From positions 195,375 through 259,374 of the forward strand of contig NZ_JSAK01000015.1 of assembly GCF_000802965.1 (NCBI RefSeq): 64,000 nucleotides of DNA, read 5' to 3'. This document shows positions 9,673-19,436 of this stretch, one piece after another (positions within the stretch are counted from its first letter, which is position 1; each line of letters begins with the position of its first letter). The position numbers were made by a program, and so were the translations under genes. The stretch is from Pseudomonas fluorescens. GTDB lineage: Bacteria > Pseudomonadota > Gammaproteobacteria > Pseudomonadales > Pseudomonadaceae. Below the pieces are notes generated by a model that was given only the letters and a program-made list of their open reading frames with translations, had not been told where the DNA came from and ran no database searches.

Positions 9673-12123
9673 ATGACTCAAGAACCACTTGTTCGCGAAG
9701 CAGAGGTGGCCGCATTCCGCGACGCCGTCTTGACCAAACTCACCTACGCGGTGGGCAAAGACCCGGATCACGCCTTCGACCACGACTGGTTCGAAGCCAT
9801 TGCGCTGGCAGCGCGCGATCACATGGTCGAGCACTGGATGGACCATACGCGGCAGATCTATCGCAAAGGCCAGAAGCGCGTTTATTACCTCTCGCTGGAA
9901 TTCCTCATCGGCCGCTTGCTCTACGACAGCTTGAGCAACCTAGGCTTGCTTGATGTGGCACGCGAGGCCCTGACCGAACTCGGCGTCGACCTGGAACGTA
10001 TCCGTTTGCTGGAGCCCGATGCGGCGTTGGGCAACGGTGGCCTCGGTCGTCTTGCGGCGTGCTTCATGGAAAGCATGTCGACTCTCGGCATCGCCGGACA
10101 CGGTTACGGCATTCGTTACGAACACGGTTTGTTCCGCCAGGCCATCGTCGACGGCTGGCAGCAGGAACAGACCGAGCACTGGCTGGATTTCGGCAACCCC
10201 TGGGAATTCGAGCGGCCGGAAGTGGTTTACCCGATCGGCTTCGGCGGCAGCGTCGAAACCGTGACCGATGAAAGCGGCAAGTCCAAGCAAGTCTGGCACC
10301 CGGCGGAAACCGTGCGGGCCATTGCCTATGACACGCCGGTGGTCGGTTGGCGCGGCGCGAGTGTGAACACGCTGCGTTTGTGGCGTGCGCGGGCGATGGA
10401 AGATTTGCACCTCGAGCGCTTCAACGCCGGCGACCACTTGGGCGCGGTTGCCGAAGTAGCGCGGGCCGAAAGTATCTCCCGCGTGCTGTACCCGGCAGAC
10501 AGCACCGAGGCCGGTCAGGAATTGCGCCTGCGCCAGGAATACTTCTTCGTCGCCGCGTCCCTGCAGGATTTGCTGCGTCGCCATCGCAACATGCACACCT
10601 CGGTGCTGACCCTGGGCGATCACGCGGCGATCCAGCTCAACGACACTCACCCGTCGATTGCCGTGGCCGAGCTGATGCGGCAATTGGTCGACGTCTATGA
10701 CGTGGCGTGGGACGCCGCGTGGCAGGTCACGGTCGACACGCTGTCCTACACCAACCACACGCTACTGCCGGAAGCGCTGGAAACCTGGCCGGTCGGTTTG
10801 ATGGAGCGCATGTTGCCGCGGCACATGCAGATCATTTATCTGATCAACGCCCAGCACATCGACTCGCTGCGCGCCAAAGGCATCCATGACTTCGACGTGC
10901 TGCGCGCCGTATCGCTGATCGAAGAAGACAACGGCCGCCGTGTGCGCATGGGCAACCTGGCGTTCCTCGGCTCCCACAGCGTCAATGGCGTGTCCGGGTT
11001 ACACACGCAGCTGATGCGCAAAACCGTGTTCTCTGAACTGCACAAACTCTATCCAGAGCGGATCAACAACAAGACCAACGGAATCACCTTCCGCCGCTGG
11101 TTGTATCAGGCCAACTCGGAACTGACCTCGATGCTGGTCGACTCCCTCGGCCCGGACCTGCTGGATAACCCGGAAGCGCGTCTGCTGGATCTTGAGCCGT
11201 TCGCCGAGAAGACCGCATTCCGCAAAGCCTTCGCCGAGCAGCGCCTGCACAGCAAAAAAGCCCTGGCGTACATCATTCACGAACGACTCGGGGTGGCGGT
11301 CAACCCGGCGGCGATGTTCGACGTGCAGGTCAAGCGGATCCACGAGTACAAACGACAACTGCTCAACCTCATGCACACCGTGGCGCTGTACCAGGCAATT
11401 CGCGCCGAGCCGGAAATCGACTGGGTGCCGCGAGTGAAAATCTTCGCTGGCAAGGCTGCCGCGAGCTATCACCAGGCCAAGCTGATCATCAAATTGACCA
11501 ACGACATCGCCCGGGTGGTGAACAACGACCCGACCGTGCGCGGATTGTTGAAAGTGGTGTTCCTGCCCAACTACAACGTCAGCCTGGCGGAAAGTATTAT
11601 TCCGGCGGCGGACTTGTCCGAGCAGATTTCCACCGCAGGGTTCGAAGCTTCGGGCACCAGCAACATGAAGTTCGGACTCAACGGCGCGTTGACAATCGGC
11701 ACGCTGGACGGCGCGAACGTGGAAATGTGCGAGCGCATCGGCGCCGAGCACATGTTCATTTTCGGCCTCAGCGCGCAGCAGGTTGAAGCGCGTAAGCAGA
11801 ACCATGAGTTCAGTGCGGTGCCGGACATTGCTGCGTCCCATCGGCTCAACGACGTACTGCAAGCGATTCGCGGCGGGGTGTTCTCGCCGGATGATCCGTC
11901 CCGTTATGCCGGGCTCATCGATTCGCTGGTGGACTACGATCGCTTCCTGGTGTGCGCCGATTTCGATTCCTACTGGAACGCGCAAATGCGCGTCGAAGCC
12001 CACTGGCACGACTCTAACGAATGGTGGCGTTCAGCGGTGTTGAACACGGCACGCATGGGCTGGTTCTCATCGGACCGGACGATTCGCGAGTACGCTACGG
12101 ATATCTGGAAGGCGTTGGGGTAA
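9673..12123 (+). CDS. glgP: Glycogen/maltodextrin phosphorylase
   Basis: It releases glucose-1-phosphate from alpha-1,4-glucans with phosphate, using pyridoxal phosphate. The 816 residues match the bacterial GT35 phosphorylase size. The N-terminal half contains the signature YYLSLEFLIGRLL and the glycine-rich NGGLGRLAACFMES. The C-terminal half contains the cofactor segment GTSNMKFGLNGALTIGTLDGAN with Lys666 as the predicted Schiff-base lysine. It stands alone here, with no other glycogen genes near it. The 257-bp gap upstream (9416-9672) shows no convincing gene or strong promoter to my eye. Confidence 0.96.
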   Translation: MTQEPLVREAEVAAFRDAVLTKLTYAVGKDPDHAFDHDWFEAIALAARDHMVEHWMDHTRQIYRKGQKRVYYLSLEFLIGRLLYDSLSNLGLLDVAREALTELGVDLERIRLLEPDAALGNGGLGRLAACFMESMSTLGIAGHGYGIRYEHGLFRQAIVDGWQQEQTEHWLDFGNPWEFERPEVVYPIGFGGSVETVTDESGKSKQVWHPAETVRAIAYDTPVVGWRGASVNTLRLWRARAMEDLHLERFNAGDHLGAVAEVARAESISRVLYPADSTEAGQELRLRQEYFFVAASLQDLLRRHRNMHTSVLTLGDHAAIQLNDTHPSIAVAELMRQLVDVYDVAWDAAWQVTVDTLSYTNHTLLPEALETWPVGLMERMLPRHMQIIYLINAQHIDSLRAKGIHDFDVLRAVSLIEEDNGRRVRMGNLAFLGSHSVNGVSGLHTQLMRKTVFSELHKLYPERINNKTNGITFRRWLYQANSELTSMLVDSLGPDLLDNPEARLLDLEPFAEKTAFRKAFAEQRLHSKKALAYIIHERLGVAVNPAAMFDVQVKRIHEYKRQLLNLMHTVALYQAIRAEPEIDWVPRVKIFAGKAAASYHQAKLIIKLTNDIARVVNNDPTVRGLLKVVFLPNYNVSLAESIIPAADLSEQISTAGFEASGTSNMKFGLNGALTIGTLDGANVEMCERIGAEHMFIFGLSAQQVEARKQNHEFSAVPDIAASHRLNDVLQAIRGGVFSPDDPSRYAGLIDSLVDYDRFLVCADFDSYWNAQMRVEAHWHDSNEWWRSAVLNTARMGWFSSDRTIREYATDIWKALG

Positions 12124-12155
12124 CTTTTCAGTCGGGTCGATATACTGGCGGCCGT

Positions 12156-12223
12156 AAAAGATCGCAGCCTTCGGCAGCTCCTACAGGATCAATGTAGGCG
12201 CTGCCGGAGGCTGCGATCTTTTT
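12156..12223. repeat. Class A REP pair (inverted)
   Basis: AAAAGATCGCAGCCTTCGGC and a slightly diverged inverted copy (GGCGCTGCCGGAGGCTGCGA) lie 33 nt after the glgP stop and before the DUF2339 gene. Both genes are on the same strand, so the element separates two probable transcripts. Confidence 0.85.
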
Positions 12224-12272
12224 TGGAGCTGGCTACGCTAATCTTTCCGGATTGCGCTTAGGGATATCGACC

Positions 12273-15200
12273 ATGCAATGGATGTTGATGCTGATTGGCC
12301 TCGTTGTGGGCTGGATACTCGACGAGTCGTTCGGCGATGCGCTGCTGGGCGCGCTACTGGGTTTGGGAATCGGCCAGGCCATTCGCATCGGTCGTCTGGA
12401 TTCCCAAACTGTCGAGCAGCGCCGTTTGCTGGAACAGGCGCGGGTTGCGCTGCATGCAGTCGAGCAACGGCTGGCCGTGCTGGACGTGTCGGGTGCCACC
12501 TCACCGCAAGCAGTCGGCGAACCTGTTGTCACCAAGTCCGTTTCAATCCCAGACATTGTCGAAGCGCCGCAACTGATCTGGGAACTGCCGCCCGAACTTG
12601 ATCCCGTCACCACGACCGAAGCCAGCCGCCCGCTCCCCGTGGATGCCTGGAAACCAGTCGCCCGCGAACCGCAACAACCCGCCACCCCTCGCGCACCTAA
12701 CCTCATCGACCGCGCCATCAGCGGTGCCCGCGCATGGCTGTTTGGCGGCAACACGGTGCTCCGGGTCGGCGTGGTGCTGTTGTTTCTCGGTCTGGCCTTC
12801 CTGTTGCGCTACGCCACCGAGGGCGTGGTGATACCGATCGAATTACGCTACGCCGGCGTCGCGGCAGCAGCGCTGGGGTTGCTCGGTTTAGGCTGGTGGC
12901 TGAGGGCCCGCAACAGCCAGTACGCCTTGATCCTGCAAGGCACCGGCATCGCCGTGTTGTACCTGACCGTGTTTGCCGCGATGCGCCTGCATCCGTTGCT
13001 CGACCCCACGGCGGCGTTTGGCCTGTTGGTGGCGGTGACGGTGTTCTCGGCGATTCTCGCCATCACCCAGGATTCCCTGGGACTGGCTGCCGCCGCTGCG
13101 CTCGGGGGTTTCGCCGCTCCCCTCCTGGTGTCCACCGGGGCCGGTAGCCACGTCGCGCTGTTCAGCTACTTCGCATTGCTCAATGCCGGGATCTTTGCCA
13201 TTGCGTGGTTCAAGGCTTGGCGTTTGCTGAACGTGATCGGCTTCAACGGCACCTTCGGTATTGGTTTTGTCTGGGGTATACGTTCCTACACGCCGGACTT
13301 GCTCTGGAGCACAGAGCCGTTCCTGATCCTGTTCTTCCTGATGTACCTGGCCATCGGTTTGTTATTCGCGCGGCGCAAGCTGCTGGAATTGTCAGATACG
13401 CCTGAAGACGACAGCCGTGAGGCGCTGCTTCGCTGGTCAGCACGCAAAGGTGATTACGTCGACGGCACACTGCTATTCGGTCCGCCGCTGGTGGGCTTCG
13501 GCTTGCAGTTCGCGCTGGTCCAGCATCTTGAGTTCGCTGCCGCGTTCAGCGCCTTGGCGTTGGGCATTATCTACATGGGTTTGGCTCGGCTACTCATGGG
13601 TGGAAAGGCGCTGCTGCTGACGGAAACCTGCCTGGCGTTGGGCGTGATCTTCACCAGCCTGGCAATCCCGTTGGGGCTCGATGCGCGCTGGACGACAGCG
13701 GCGTGGGCGGTGGAAGGCGCGGGGATTTTCTGGCTCGGTCTGCGTCAACAGCGGCCGTTGGCGCGGGCCTTTGCCTTGTTGCTGCAACTGGGTTCGGCGT
13801 TGGCGTTCCTCAGCGAACTGCGCAGTGGAGACAGCAGCCTGATCAGCGGCGCGCCCTTGGGCGCATTGTTGCTGGGCTGCGCCTTGTTGTTCAGTTTCTA
13901 CCAATTGCACAAAGCGTTGCCCGAGCACACGAAATCCTGGGAGCGTAAAGGATTGCCGGTGCTGGCCTGTCTCGGTCTGACGTTCCTCTATCTGCTGGCG
14001 CCGCTGTTCTTCTTCACCCATGGCACGGTCATCAGTTGGGCGTTGGCCGGGTTGGCGACGTTGTTTGTCGGCCTGCGATTGCCATCGCGCACGTTCCTGT
14101 TCAGCGCGTTTGCCGTGCAATTGCTCGGTGGCGTTTTATTCCTGATGGCAGGCTCGGATCTGTTTGCTTTGCAGGCCGGCGACGCGTTGCAGCCATTGGC
14201 CCATGGTGGGTTCTGGACGCCGCTGGTGTTGGGGCTGGCGGCGTTGCTCGGGGCGTGGCGCTTGCACTTGGACAATCCGCCCAAGGCGTTCGATGGATTG
14301 GCTTTGCAGCGTTTCTCTCAAGCGTTGCTGGTGTGGGGTGCAGGCTGGTGGGCGCTGGCTTGGGTTACCGAGGTATTGCGCTTTGCCCCGCTGAATCTGC
14401 AAGCGACGTTCTTGCTCGCCGTCGCAGCCTTGAGTGTTGCGTTGTGGACGGTGTTGGCCCTGCGCTTGAAATGGCCATCGCTGGGACTGCTCTGCACCTT
14501 GCTGATTCCGGCGGCCGGCCTGGTATTGCTCGGCGCTTGGCATTCGCGTTATCACCCGGCGGCTGACTTCGGTTGGCTGGTGTGGACGTCGGTCTTCGTT
14601 GTGCATTTCATCTCGCTGCGCCGCTTGGCGCCGATGCTGCCGGCGTGGGCGCTGAGTGCCGCGCACGTGCTTGGTTGCTGGCTGTTGATTGGGGTGCTGG
14701 CGCTGGAGCTGCGATATGGACTGCTGCTGATGTCCGAGCAGTACAACGCCTGGCGCTGGCTGGGTTGGGCGATTCTGCCGAGCCTGTATCTGGTGCTGAT
14801 GGCTTCCCCGCGTGCCTGGCCCTGGCCGGTGTCGGCTTATGCCCGGGAATATCGGGTTTACGCCGCCGCGCCTTTGGCTTTGCTGATGTTGGGCTGGTTC
14901 TGGCTCGCCAATATCGTCAGCGACGGCGCCGCCGAGCCGCTGCCCTATGTGCCGCTGATCAATCCGCTGGAGTTGGGTTTGTTGTTTGCGTTGTTCGGCA
15001 TCTACGTCTGGTCGCGCAGTGCCGTGCCGCAACTGGCGATCCGCAAGGACTACGCCTCTTATGCCACGCAAATGGTCGCCGGCGTTTCGCTGTTCACGTT
15101 CTTCACGGTAGTGGTCATGCGCACGGCGCATCACTGGAGCGGTGTGCCGTTCGAGTGGGATGCGTTGCTCGACTCGATGTTGGTGCAGGCCGGTCTGTCG

Positions 15201-15482
15201 ATTGTCTGGACCTTGATGGCCCTGAGCCTGATGATTGGCGGCCATTTGCGGCATCGCCGTGAAGTCTGGCTGGTCGGCGCGGCGTTGATCGGCGTGGTGG
15301 TGGCCAAACTGTTCTTTGTCGAATTAAGTAACCGCGGCGGGTTGGCGCGGATCGTCTCGTTTATCGGCGTTGGCGTGTTGCTGCTGGTGGTCGGCTATTT
15401 CGCGCCATTGCCACCCAAACGCGTCGAAACTGCGCCGGATGCGGAAAAACCGGCGCCGGAAACCGAAGGAGTGTCGTCTTGA
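12273..15482 (+). CDS. DUF2339 polytopic membrane protein
   Basis: This large inner-membrane protein of unknown function has 1069 residues from the ATG at 12273 (MQWMLMLIGLVVGWILDESFG); an in-frame TTG at 12252 is a weaker alternative. The N-terminus has a short hydrophobic hairpin and a coiled or charged stretch (about residues 40-150, ending in a Pro-rich segment). After that the chain is nearly all hydrophobic helices, well over twenty, with few charged loops. The C-terminal tail is acidic and Pro-rich. This matches the DUF2339 family. Its stop overlaps the start of the DUF3999 gene (TTGA), so the two are probably made together and may form a complex. Confidence 0.88.
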   Translation: MQWMLMLIGLVVGWILDESFGDALLGALLGLGIGQAIRIGRLDSQTVEQRRLLEQARVALHAVEQRLAVLDVSGATSPQAVGEPVVTKSVSIPDIVEAPQLIWELPPELDPVTTTEASRPLPVDAWKPVAREPQQPATPRAPNLIDRAISGARAWLFGGNTVLRVGVVLLFLGLAFLLRYATEGVVIPIELRYAGVAAAALGLLGLGWWLRARNSQYALILQGTGIAVLYLTVFAAMRLHPLLDPTAAFGLLVAVTVFSAILAITQDSLGLAAAAALGGFAAPLLVSTGAGSHVALFSYFALLNAGIFAIAWFKAWRLLNVIGFNGTFGIGFVWGIRSYTPDLLWSTEPFLILFFLMYLAIGLLFARRKLLELSDTPEDDSREALLRWSARKGDYVDGTLLFGPPLVGFGLQFALVQHLEFAAAFSALALGIIYMGLARLLMGGKALLLTETCLALGVIFTSLAIPLGLDARWTTAAWAVEGAGIFWLGLRQQRPLARAFALLLQLGSALAFLSELRSGDSSLISGAPLGALLLGCALLFSFYQLHKALPEHTKSWERKGLPVLACLGLTFLYLLAPLFFFTHGTVISWALAGLATLFVGLRLPSRTFLFSAFAVQLLGGVLFLMAGSDLFALQAGDALQPLAHGGFWTPLVLGLAALLGAWRLHLDNPPKAFDGLALQRFSQALLVWGAGWWALAWVTEVLRFAPLNLQATFLLAVAALSVALWTVLALRLKWPSLGLLCTLLIPAAGLVLLGAWHSRYHPAADFGWLVWTSVFVVHFISLRRLAPMLPAWALSAAHVLGCWLLIGVLALELRYGLLLMSEQYNAWRWLGWAILPSLYLVLMASPRAWPWPVSAYAREYRVYAAAPLALLMLGWFWLANIVSDGAAEPLPYVPLINPLELGLLFALFGIYVWSRSAVPQLAIRKDYASYATQMVAGVSLFTFFTVVVMRTAHHWSGVPFEWDALLDSMLVQAGLSIVWTLMALSLMIGGHLRHRREVWLVGAALIGVVVAKLFFVELSNRGGLARIVSFIGVGVLLLVVGYFAPLPPKRVETAPDAEKPAPETEGVSS

Positions 15483-16849
15483 GTCAGAAGCTGAACCTTG
15501 GCTGGTTGGGCATTGTTGCAATGGGTGTGGCGCTGGCAGCGGCCGCTCAGGAGAAACCGGCGGACTTTGCCACGCAAGTGCCGCTGTCGGTCAGCGGTGA
15601 CGGCCCGTGGTATCGCCTCGAGCTGCCCCTGACCGTGCAACTGAATGCGCGCCAGACCGACCTGAGCGATGTGCGGGTGTTCAACGCCGCCGGTGAACCA
15701 CAGGCCTATGCATTGGCTCGGGAAACCGCGCAGGTCGACGACAACCGCACGCTGACCGACGTCAAATGGTTCCCGCTGTACAACGCGGCGGATGCCACCG
15801 AACGCGCACCGAGCGTGCGTGTGCAATCGAACGCCAACGGCTCGCTGGTCGAAGTGCAGCCTTCCAGCCAACTGGAAGCCGGTGAAGAAGCGTTGCGCGG
15901 CTGGTTGCTCGACGCCAGCGCGATCAAGGCGCCGTTGCAGCAACTGATCCTCGATTGGACCAGCGAACATGACGGTTTCCAGCGGTTCAGCATTGAGGCC
16001 AGCGACGATTTGCAGCAGTGGCAATCCTGGGGCGAGGGGCAAGTGGCGCGGCTGACGTTTGCCGACGAACGGGTCGAGCAGCACGAAGTCGGCCTGCCGG
16101 GGCAGTCGGCGCGCTATTTGCGATTGCTGTGGAAAACGCCGCAATCGGCGCCGATCCTGACTTCGGCGCAACTGCAAAGCGCCAGCCCCCGCAGCTTGCC
16201 GCTGCCGTTGGTCTGGTCGCAAGCGCTGGCCGGCAGTAGCGTGAAGGCCGGTGAATACACCTGGCAATTGCCGACGGGGCTTAACGTCGAGCGGGTGCAG
16301 ATCGAGTTGAGCCAGCCCAACAGCCTGGCGCCCGTGATCTTGGCCGGTCGCCGGGACAGCAGCCTGCCGTGGCAGCCGCTGAACAGCGGTTTGCTTTATC
16401 GCCTGACCGAGAATGGCCAGGACGTGGTGCAAAACGAATTGCAGTTGTCGGGACAAACCGTGCAGCAGTTGAAGCTGACAGTGGATGAGCGCGGCGGTGG
16501 CCTTGGGGCGCAAGCACCCACGATCAAATTTGCCGTGCGCGCGACGCAATTGGTGTTTCTGGCGCGGGGGCCGGGGCCTTACACGCTGGCGCTGGGCAGT
16601 TCGACGGTGAAGGCGGCGAACCTGCCGTTGGCGACGCTGATTCCGGATTACAGCGCGGCGAAGATGGCGACGTTGGGTTGGGCTTCGATTGAAGGTGGGG
16701 CGGTAGTGACCCCGCCGGCTTCGACAGTACCGGTGGAGATTGGTACTGACTGGAAGAAATTTGGCCTGTGGGCGGTGTTGTTGCTCAGTGTTTTGTTTCT
16801 GGCGGCGATGGCGTTCAGTCTGCTGCGCAAACCACCAACCAACACTTGA
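15479..16849 (+). CDS. DUF3999 exported protein with C-terminal membrane anchor
   Basis: The function is unknown. The start is TTG at 15479, overlapping the DUF2339 stop by 4 nt, with a GAAGGAG ribosome site upstream. The 456 residues open with a signal peptide (about 1-23, ending in AAAAQE). A large beta-rich periplasmic region then carries discoidin/galactose-binding-like stretches such as FSIEASDDLQQWQSWGEG and RYLRLLW. One hydrophobic helix lies near the end (FGLWAVLLLSVLFLAAMAFSLL), followed by a short basic tail. The domain likeness suggests binding of sugars or envelope polymers, but that is inference. Coupling to the DUF2339 gene suggests a two-part envelope system. Confidence 0.86.
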   Translation: MSQKLNLGWLGIVAMGVALAAAAQEKPADFATQVPLSVSGDGPWYRLELPLTVQLNARQTDLSDVRVFNAAGEPQAYALARETAQVDDNRTLTDVKWFPLYNAADATERAPSVRVQSNANGSLVEVQPSSQLEAGEEALRGWLLDASAIKAPLQQLILDWTSEHDGFQRFSIEASDDLQQWQSWGEGQVARLTFADERVEQHEVGLPGQSARYLRLLWKTPQSAPILTSAQLQSASPRSLPLPLVWSQALAGSSVKAGEYTWQLPTGLNVERVQIELSQPNSLAPVILAGRRDSSLPWQPLNSGLLYRLTENGQDVVQNELQLSGQTVQQLKLTVDERGGGLGAQAPTIKFAVRATQLVFLARGPGPYTLALGSSTVKAANLPLATLIPDYSAAKMATLGWASIEGGAVVTPPASTVPVEIGTDWKKFGLWAVLLLSVLFLAAMAFSLLRKPPTNT

Positions 16850-16872
16850 GAAAGGCTGGCACTGCGCGCCAG

Positions 16873-16936
16873 ATCGCGGGCAAGCCCGCTCCCACAAGGA
16901 AAGCGCAGTACCTGTGGGAGCTGGCTTGCCAGCGAT
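16873..16936. repeat. Class B REP pair (inverted)
   Basis: ATCGCGGGCAAGCCCGCTCC and the inverted partner GGGAGCTGGCTTGCCAGCGA flank a short spacer after the DUF3999 gene. The remaining gap to fbp (16937-17125) shows no gene. Confidence 0.85.
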
Positions 16937-17125
16937 TACGGCCGTTCAGTCGATAGAAATGCTGATATGACCGCGACATTTACGCTCACTTCCAGACCAA
17001 TTCGATCTACGCTAAACCCCGCGCATGAACTCTCTTCAGCCGATCACGTCTGATAGGAGGAAATACGCCCCGACTCGCGTTAAACTGCGCGGGTTTTTAG
17101 CCCCCCCCATTCTCCGGAGCCTTCC

Positions 17126-18136
17126 ATGTCCCGCGTTACCTTGAGTCGCTATTTGATTGAGCAGACCCGCAGCAACAACACTCCTGCCGATCTGCGCTTC
17201 CTGATCGAAGTGGTGGCGCGTGCTTGCAAGGAGATCAACCACGCCGTGTCCAAAGGCGCCCTCGGCGGCGTTCTGGGCAGCATGGGCACTGAAAACGTCC
17301 AGGGCGAAGTGCAGAAGAAGCTCGATGTGATCTCCAACGAGATCCTGCTCGAAGCCAACGAATGGGGCGGTCACCTGGCCGGCATGGCGTCCGAAGAAAT
17401 GGACAACGCCTACCAGATCCCGGGCAAATACCCGAAAGGCGCGTACCTGCTGGTATTCGACCCGCTGGACGGTTCGTCGAACATCGACATCAACGCCCCG
17501 GTCGGCACCATTTTCTCGGTGCTGCGTTGCCCGAACGAATACCTGAGCCAGAACGAACCTTTGAATGAAAAGGCCTTCCTGCAGCCAGGCACCCAGCAAG
17601 TGGCCGCCGGTTACGCCATCTACGGTCCACAGACCATGCTGATCCTGACCCTGGGCGACGGCGTGAAAGGCTTCACCCTGGACCGTGAAATGGGCAGTTT
17701 CGTACTCACCCACGAAAACATCACCATTCCTGAGTCCACCCAGGAATTTGCGATCAACGCGTCCAATCAGCGTCACTGGGAAGCGCCGGTACAACGCTAC
17801 GTCAGCGAGCTGCTGGCAGGCGATGAAGGCCCGCTGAAAAAGAACTACAACATGCGTTGGGTTGCCGCGATGGTCGCCGACGTACACCGCATCCTGACCC
17901 GTGGCGGTCTGTTCATGTACCCACGTGACAGCCGTGAGCCATCGAAGCCGGGCAAACTGCGCCTGATGTACGAAGCCAACCCGATGTCGTTCCTGGTGGA
18001 ACAAGCGGGCGGCGCGTCCACCGATGGTCACCAACGCATTCTCGACATCCAGCCTGAAGGGCTGCACCAGCGCGTAGCGGTGTTCCTCGGTTCGAAAGAA
18101 GAAGTTGCACGCGTGACGGCTTACCACAAGGAATAA
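17126..18136 (+). CDS. fbp: Fructose-1,6-bisphosphatase class I
   Basis: It hydrolyses fructose-1,6-bisphosphate to fructose-6-phosphate, the committed gluconeogenic step; pseudomonads need it because they lack phosphofructokinase. The 336-residue protein shows the class I metal and substrate motifs: the ASEEMD region, the [21 protein letters not shown] segment, and later [37 protein letters not shown]. The ATG at 17126 has a CCGGAGCC ribosome site. A DUF924 gene follows after only 3 nt and is probably co-transcribed. Confidence 0.97.
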   Translation: MSRVTLSRYLIEQTRSNNTPADLRFLIEVVARACKEINHAVSKGALGGVLGSMGTENVQGEVQKKLDVISNEILLEANEWGGHLAGMASEEMDNAYQIPGKYPKGAYLLVFDPLDGSSNIDINAPVGTIFSVLRCPNEYLSQNEPLNEKAFLQPGTQQVAAGYAIYGPQTMLILTLGDGVKGFTLDREMGSFVLTHENITIPESTQEFAINASNQRHWEAPVQRYVSELLAGDEGPLKKNYNMRWVAAMVADVHRILTRGGLFMYPRDSREPSKPGKLRLMYEANPMSFLVEQAGGASTDGHQRILDIQPEGLHQRVAVFLGSKEEVARVTAYHKE

Positions 18137-18139
18137 ACC

Positions 18140-18742
18140 ATGACCGCGCCCTGGCAGCCGTTGCTCGAATGGTGGTTCGGAAATTCCGAATCAGCCAAAG
18201 AAGTGGCGGCGCAGAAGGGCAAGTTGTGGTTCGGCAAGCGTGACAGCCAGGACCTCGAAGCGCGCGAGCGTTTCGGGGACCAGGTCGAACAGGCACTGGC
18301 CGGCGGATTGACCGAGTGGGCGCAATGCCCCGAAGGTTGGCTGGCGCTGGTGCTGTTGCTCGATCAACTCCCGCGAATGATCTTTCGCGACACTCCCAAG
18401 ACTTATTCCGGTGATACAAGGGCCCAGGCGCTGGTCGCCCAAGGCATCGCTGCGGATTTCGATCGGCAGCTACGGCCCATCCAGCAGGTGTTCATTTTGC
18501 TGGTGTTCGAGCATTGCGAAAATCTGGCGGTGCAGAATGAAGGCGTCTCGCGTTACATCGAATTGGTGGCGCAGCAACCGGCGGCTGATCGGGCGTTATT
18601 TGCCGATTACCTGGATTTCGCCGAGCGGCATCAGAAAGTGATCGCGCAGTTTGGACGGTTTCCGCACAGGAATGCGGTGTTGGGACGCGAGAGTACGGCT
18701 GAGGAATTGGCGTTTCTTTCGAGGCCGGGGTCGCGGTTCTAA
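18140..18742 (+). CDS. DUF924 family protein
   Basis: This 200-residue soluble protein is of unknown function. It carries the DUF924 features: an N-terminal WWFG motif, LVLLLDQLPRMIFRDTPKTYSGD in the middle, the helix FILLVFEHCENLAVQNEGV and the C-terminal FGRFPHRNAVLGRESTAEE. The predicted fold is an all-helical TPR-like one. It starts 3 nt after the fbp stop, so it is likely read from the same transcript, and many pseudomonads keep this pair. No reaction can be assigned. Confidence 0.88.
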   Translation: MTAPWQPLLEWWFGNSESAKEVAAQKGKLWFGKRDSQDLEARERFGDQVEQALAGGLTEWAQCPEGWLALVLLLDQLPRMIFRDTPKTYSGDTRAQALVAQGIAADFDRQLRPIQQVFILLVFEHCENLAVQNEGVSRYIELVAQQPAADRALFADYLDFAERHQKVIAQFGRFPHRNAVLGRESTAEELAFLSRPGSRF

Positions 18743-18750
18743 CGACGTCC

Positions 18751-19083
18751 TTAAGGATTGCCTTGAAGCAGCCGTTTCATTAGCAGGTTTGGCAGACTTT
18801 TTCGCGTGTCGGCAATGATATGGACGAAGACTGTCTGTTCACGAATCTCATAGATGACCCTGTTCATGCCAGAGACGACTTGTCGATACTGGCTGAGATT
18901 CAGCTTTTCGATTTCTTCCGGTATCGACCCTGAATAGGGCTGCGCGCCCAAATGGCGGATGGCGGCCTTAAGGCTGGAATAGGTGCTTTGCCAGGTTTGG
19001 CTTGAGAAATGTTTGATGAGGTAGGTACGAAGGTCTTTCAAGTCTGTTTCGGCGGACTGAAGAATGACGACCTTTAAACTCAT
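18751..19083 (-). CDS. RelE/ParE family toxin
   Basis: This 110-residue protein resembles ParE/RelE toxins: an N-terminal SAETDLKDLRTYLIKHFSSQTW helix pair, then beta strands with YRQVVSGMNRVIYEIREQTVFVHIIADTRKSL, the typical C-terminal core. ParE members poison gyrase and RelE members cut mRNA on the ribosome; the sequence does not let me choose, though the spacing looks ParE-like. The ATG overlaps the antitoxin stop by 4 nt. Base composition is visibly less GC-rich than the neighbours, which suggests acquisition by transfer. Confidence 0.85.
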   Translation of the reverse strand: MSLKVVILQSAETDLKDLRTYLIKHFSSQTWQSTYSSLKAAIRHLGAQPYSGSIPEEIEKLNLSQYRQVVSGMNRVIYEIREQTVFVHIIADTRKSLPNLLMKRLLQGNP

Positions 19084-19352
19084 TGATGGTCAACCTTGTC
19101 CAGGTCAGCGAAAACATCCTCGGCATCGCGAAACTTGCCTTCCTCGATCTCACGATTTCCCATTGCCAGAAGCTTTAAAAGAGCCATCGTGTCTTCTTGC
19201 TCCTCAAAACTTTTCACGTCCATGACGACCAGTTTTGCTTCACCGTTTTGGGTAATCACCAAAGGCTCGCGACTTTCTGTGAGTGTCTTGACGATTTCGG
19301 CGGTATGACTCTTCAAATAGCTGATTGGCTTTATTTGAGATGAAAGCTTCAT
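19080..19352 (-). CDS. Phd/YefM family antitoxin
   Basis: This 90-residue antitoxin has the Phd/YefM N-terminal DNA-binding and dimerisation fold: IKPISYLKSHTAEIVKTLTESREPLVITQNGEAKLVVMDVKSFEE. A variable, charged C-terminal tail (GKFRDAEDVFADLDKVDHQ) should wrap the toxin. It precedes and overlaps the toxin gene by 4 nt in the usual antitoxin-first order, and is expected to autorepress the pair. It sits as an island between the fbp operon and a chemoreceptor. Confidence 0.87.
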   Translation of the reverse strand: MKLSSQIKPISYLKSHTAEIVKTLTESREPLVITQNGEAKLVVMDVKSFEEQEDTMALLKLLAMGNREIEEGKFRDAEDVFADLDKVDHQ

Positions 19353-19436
19353 GGCGTGGATCTCGGCAGAATGAGTGAGACCGAGTTTAGTCTTAATTCA
19401 GTCTAGTGTCAGATTGGGGCGATCAGTGATACCGCC

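Noticed and set aside
17050..17085. Perfect TAGGAGG ribosome-site sequence in the fbp leader
   Set aside because: No start codon lies at usable distance and no short open frame follows, so it is probably chance.
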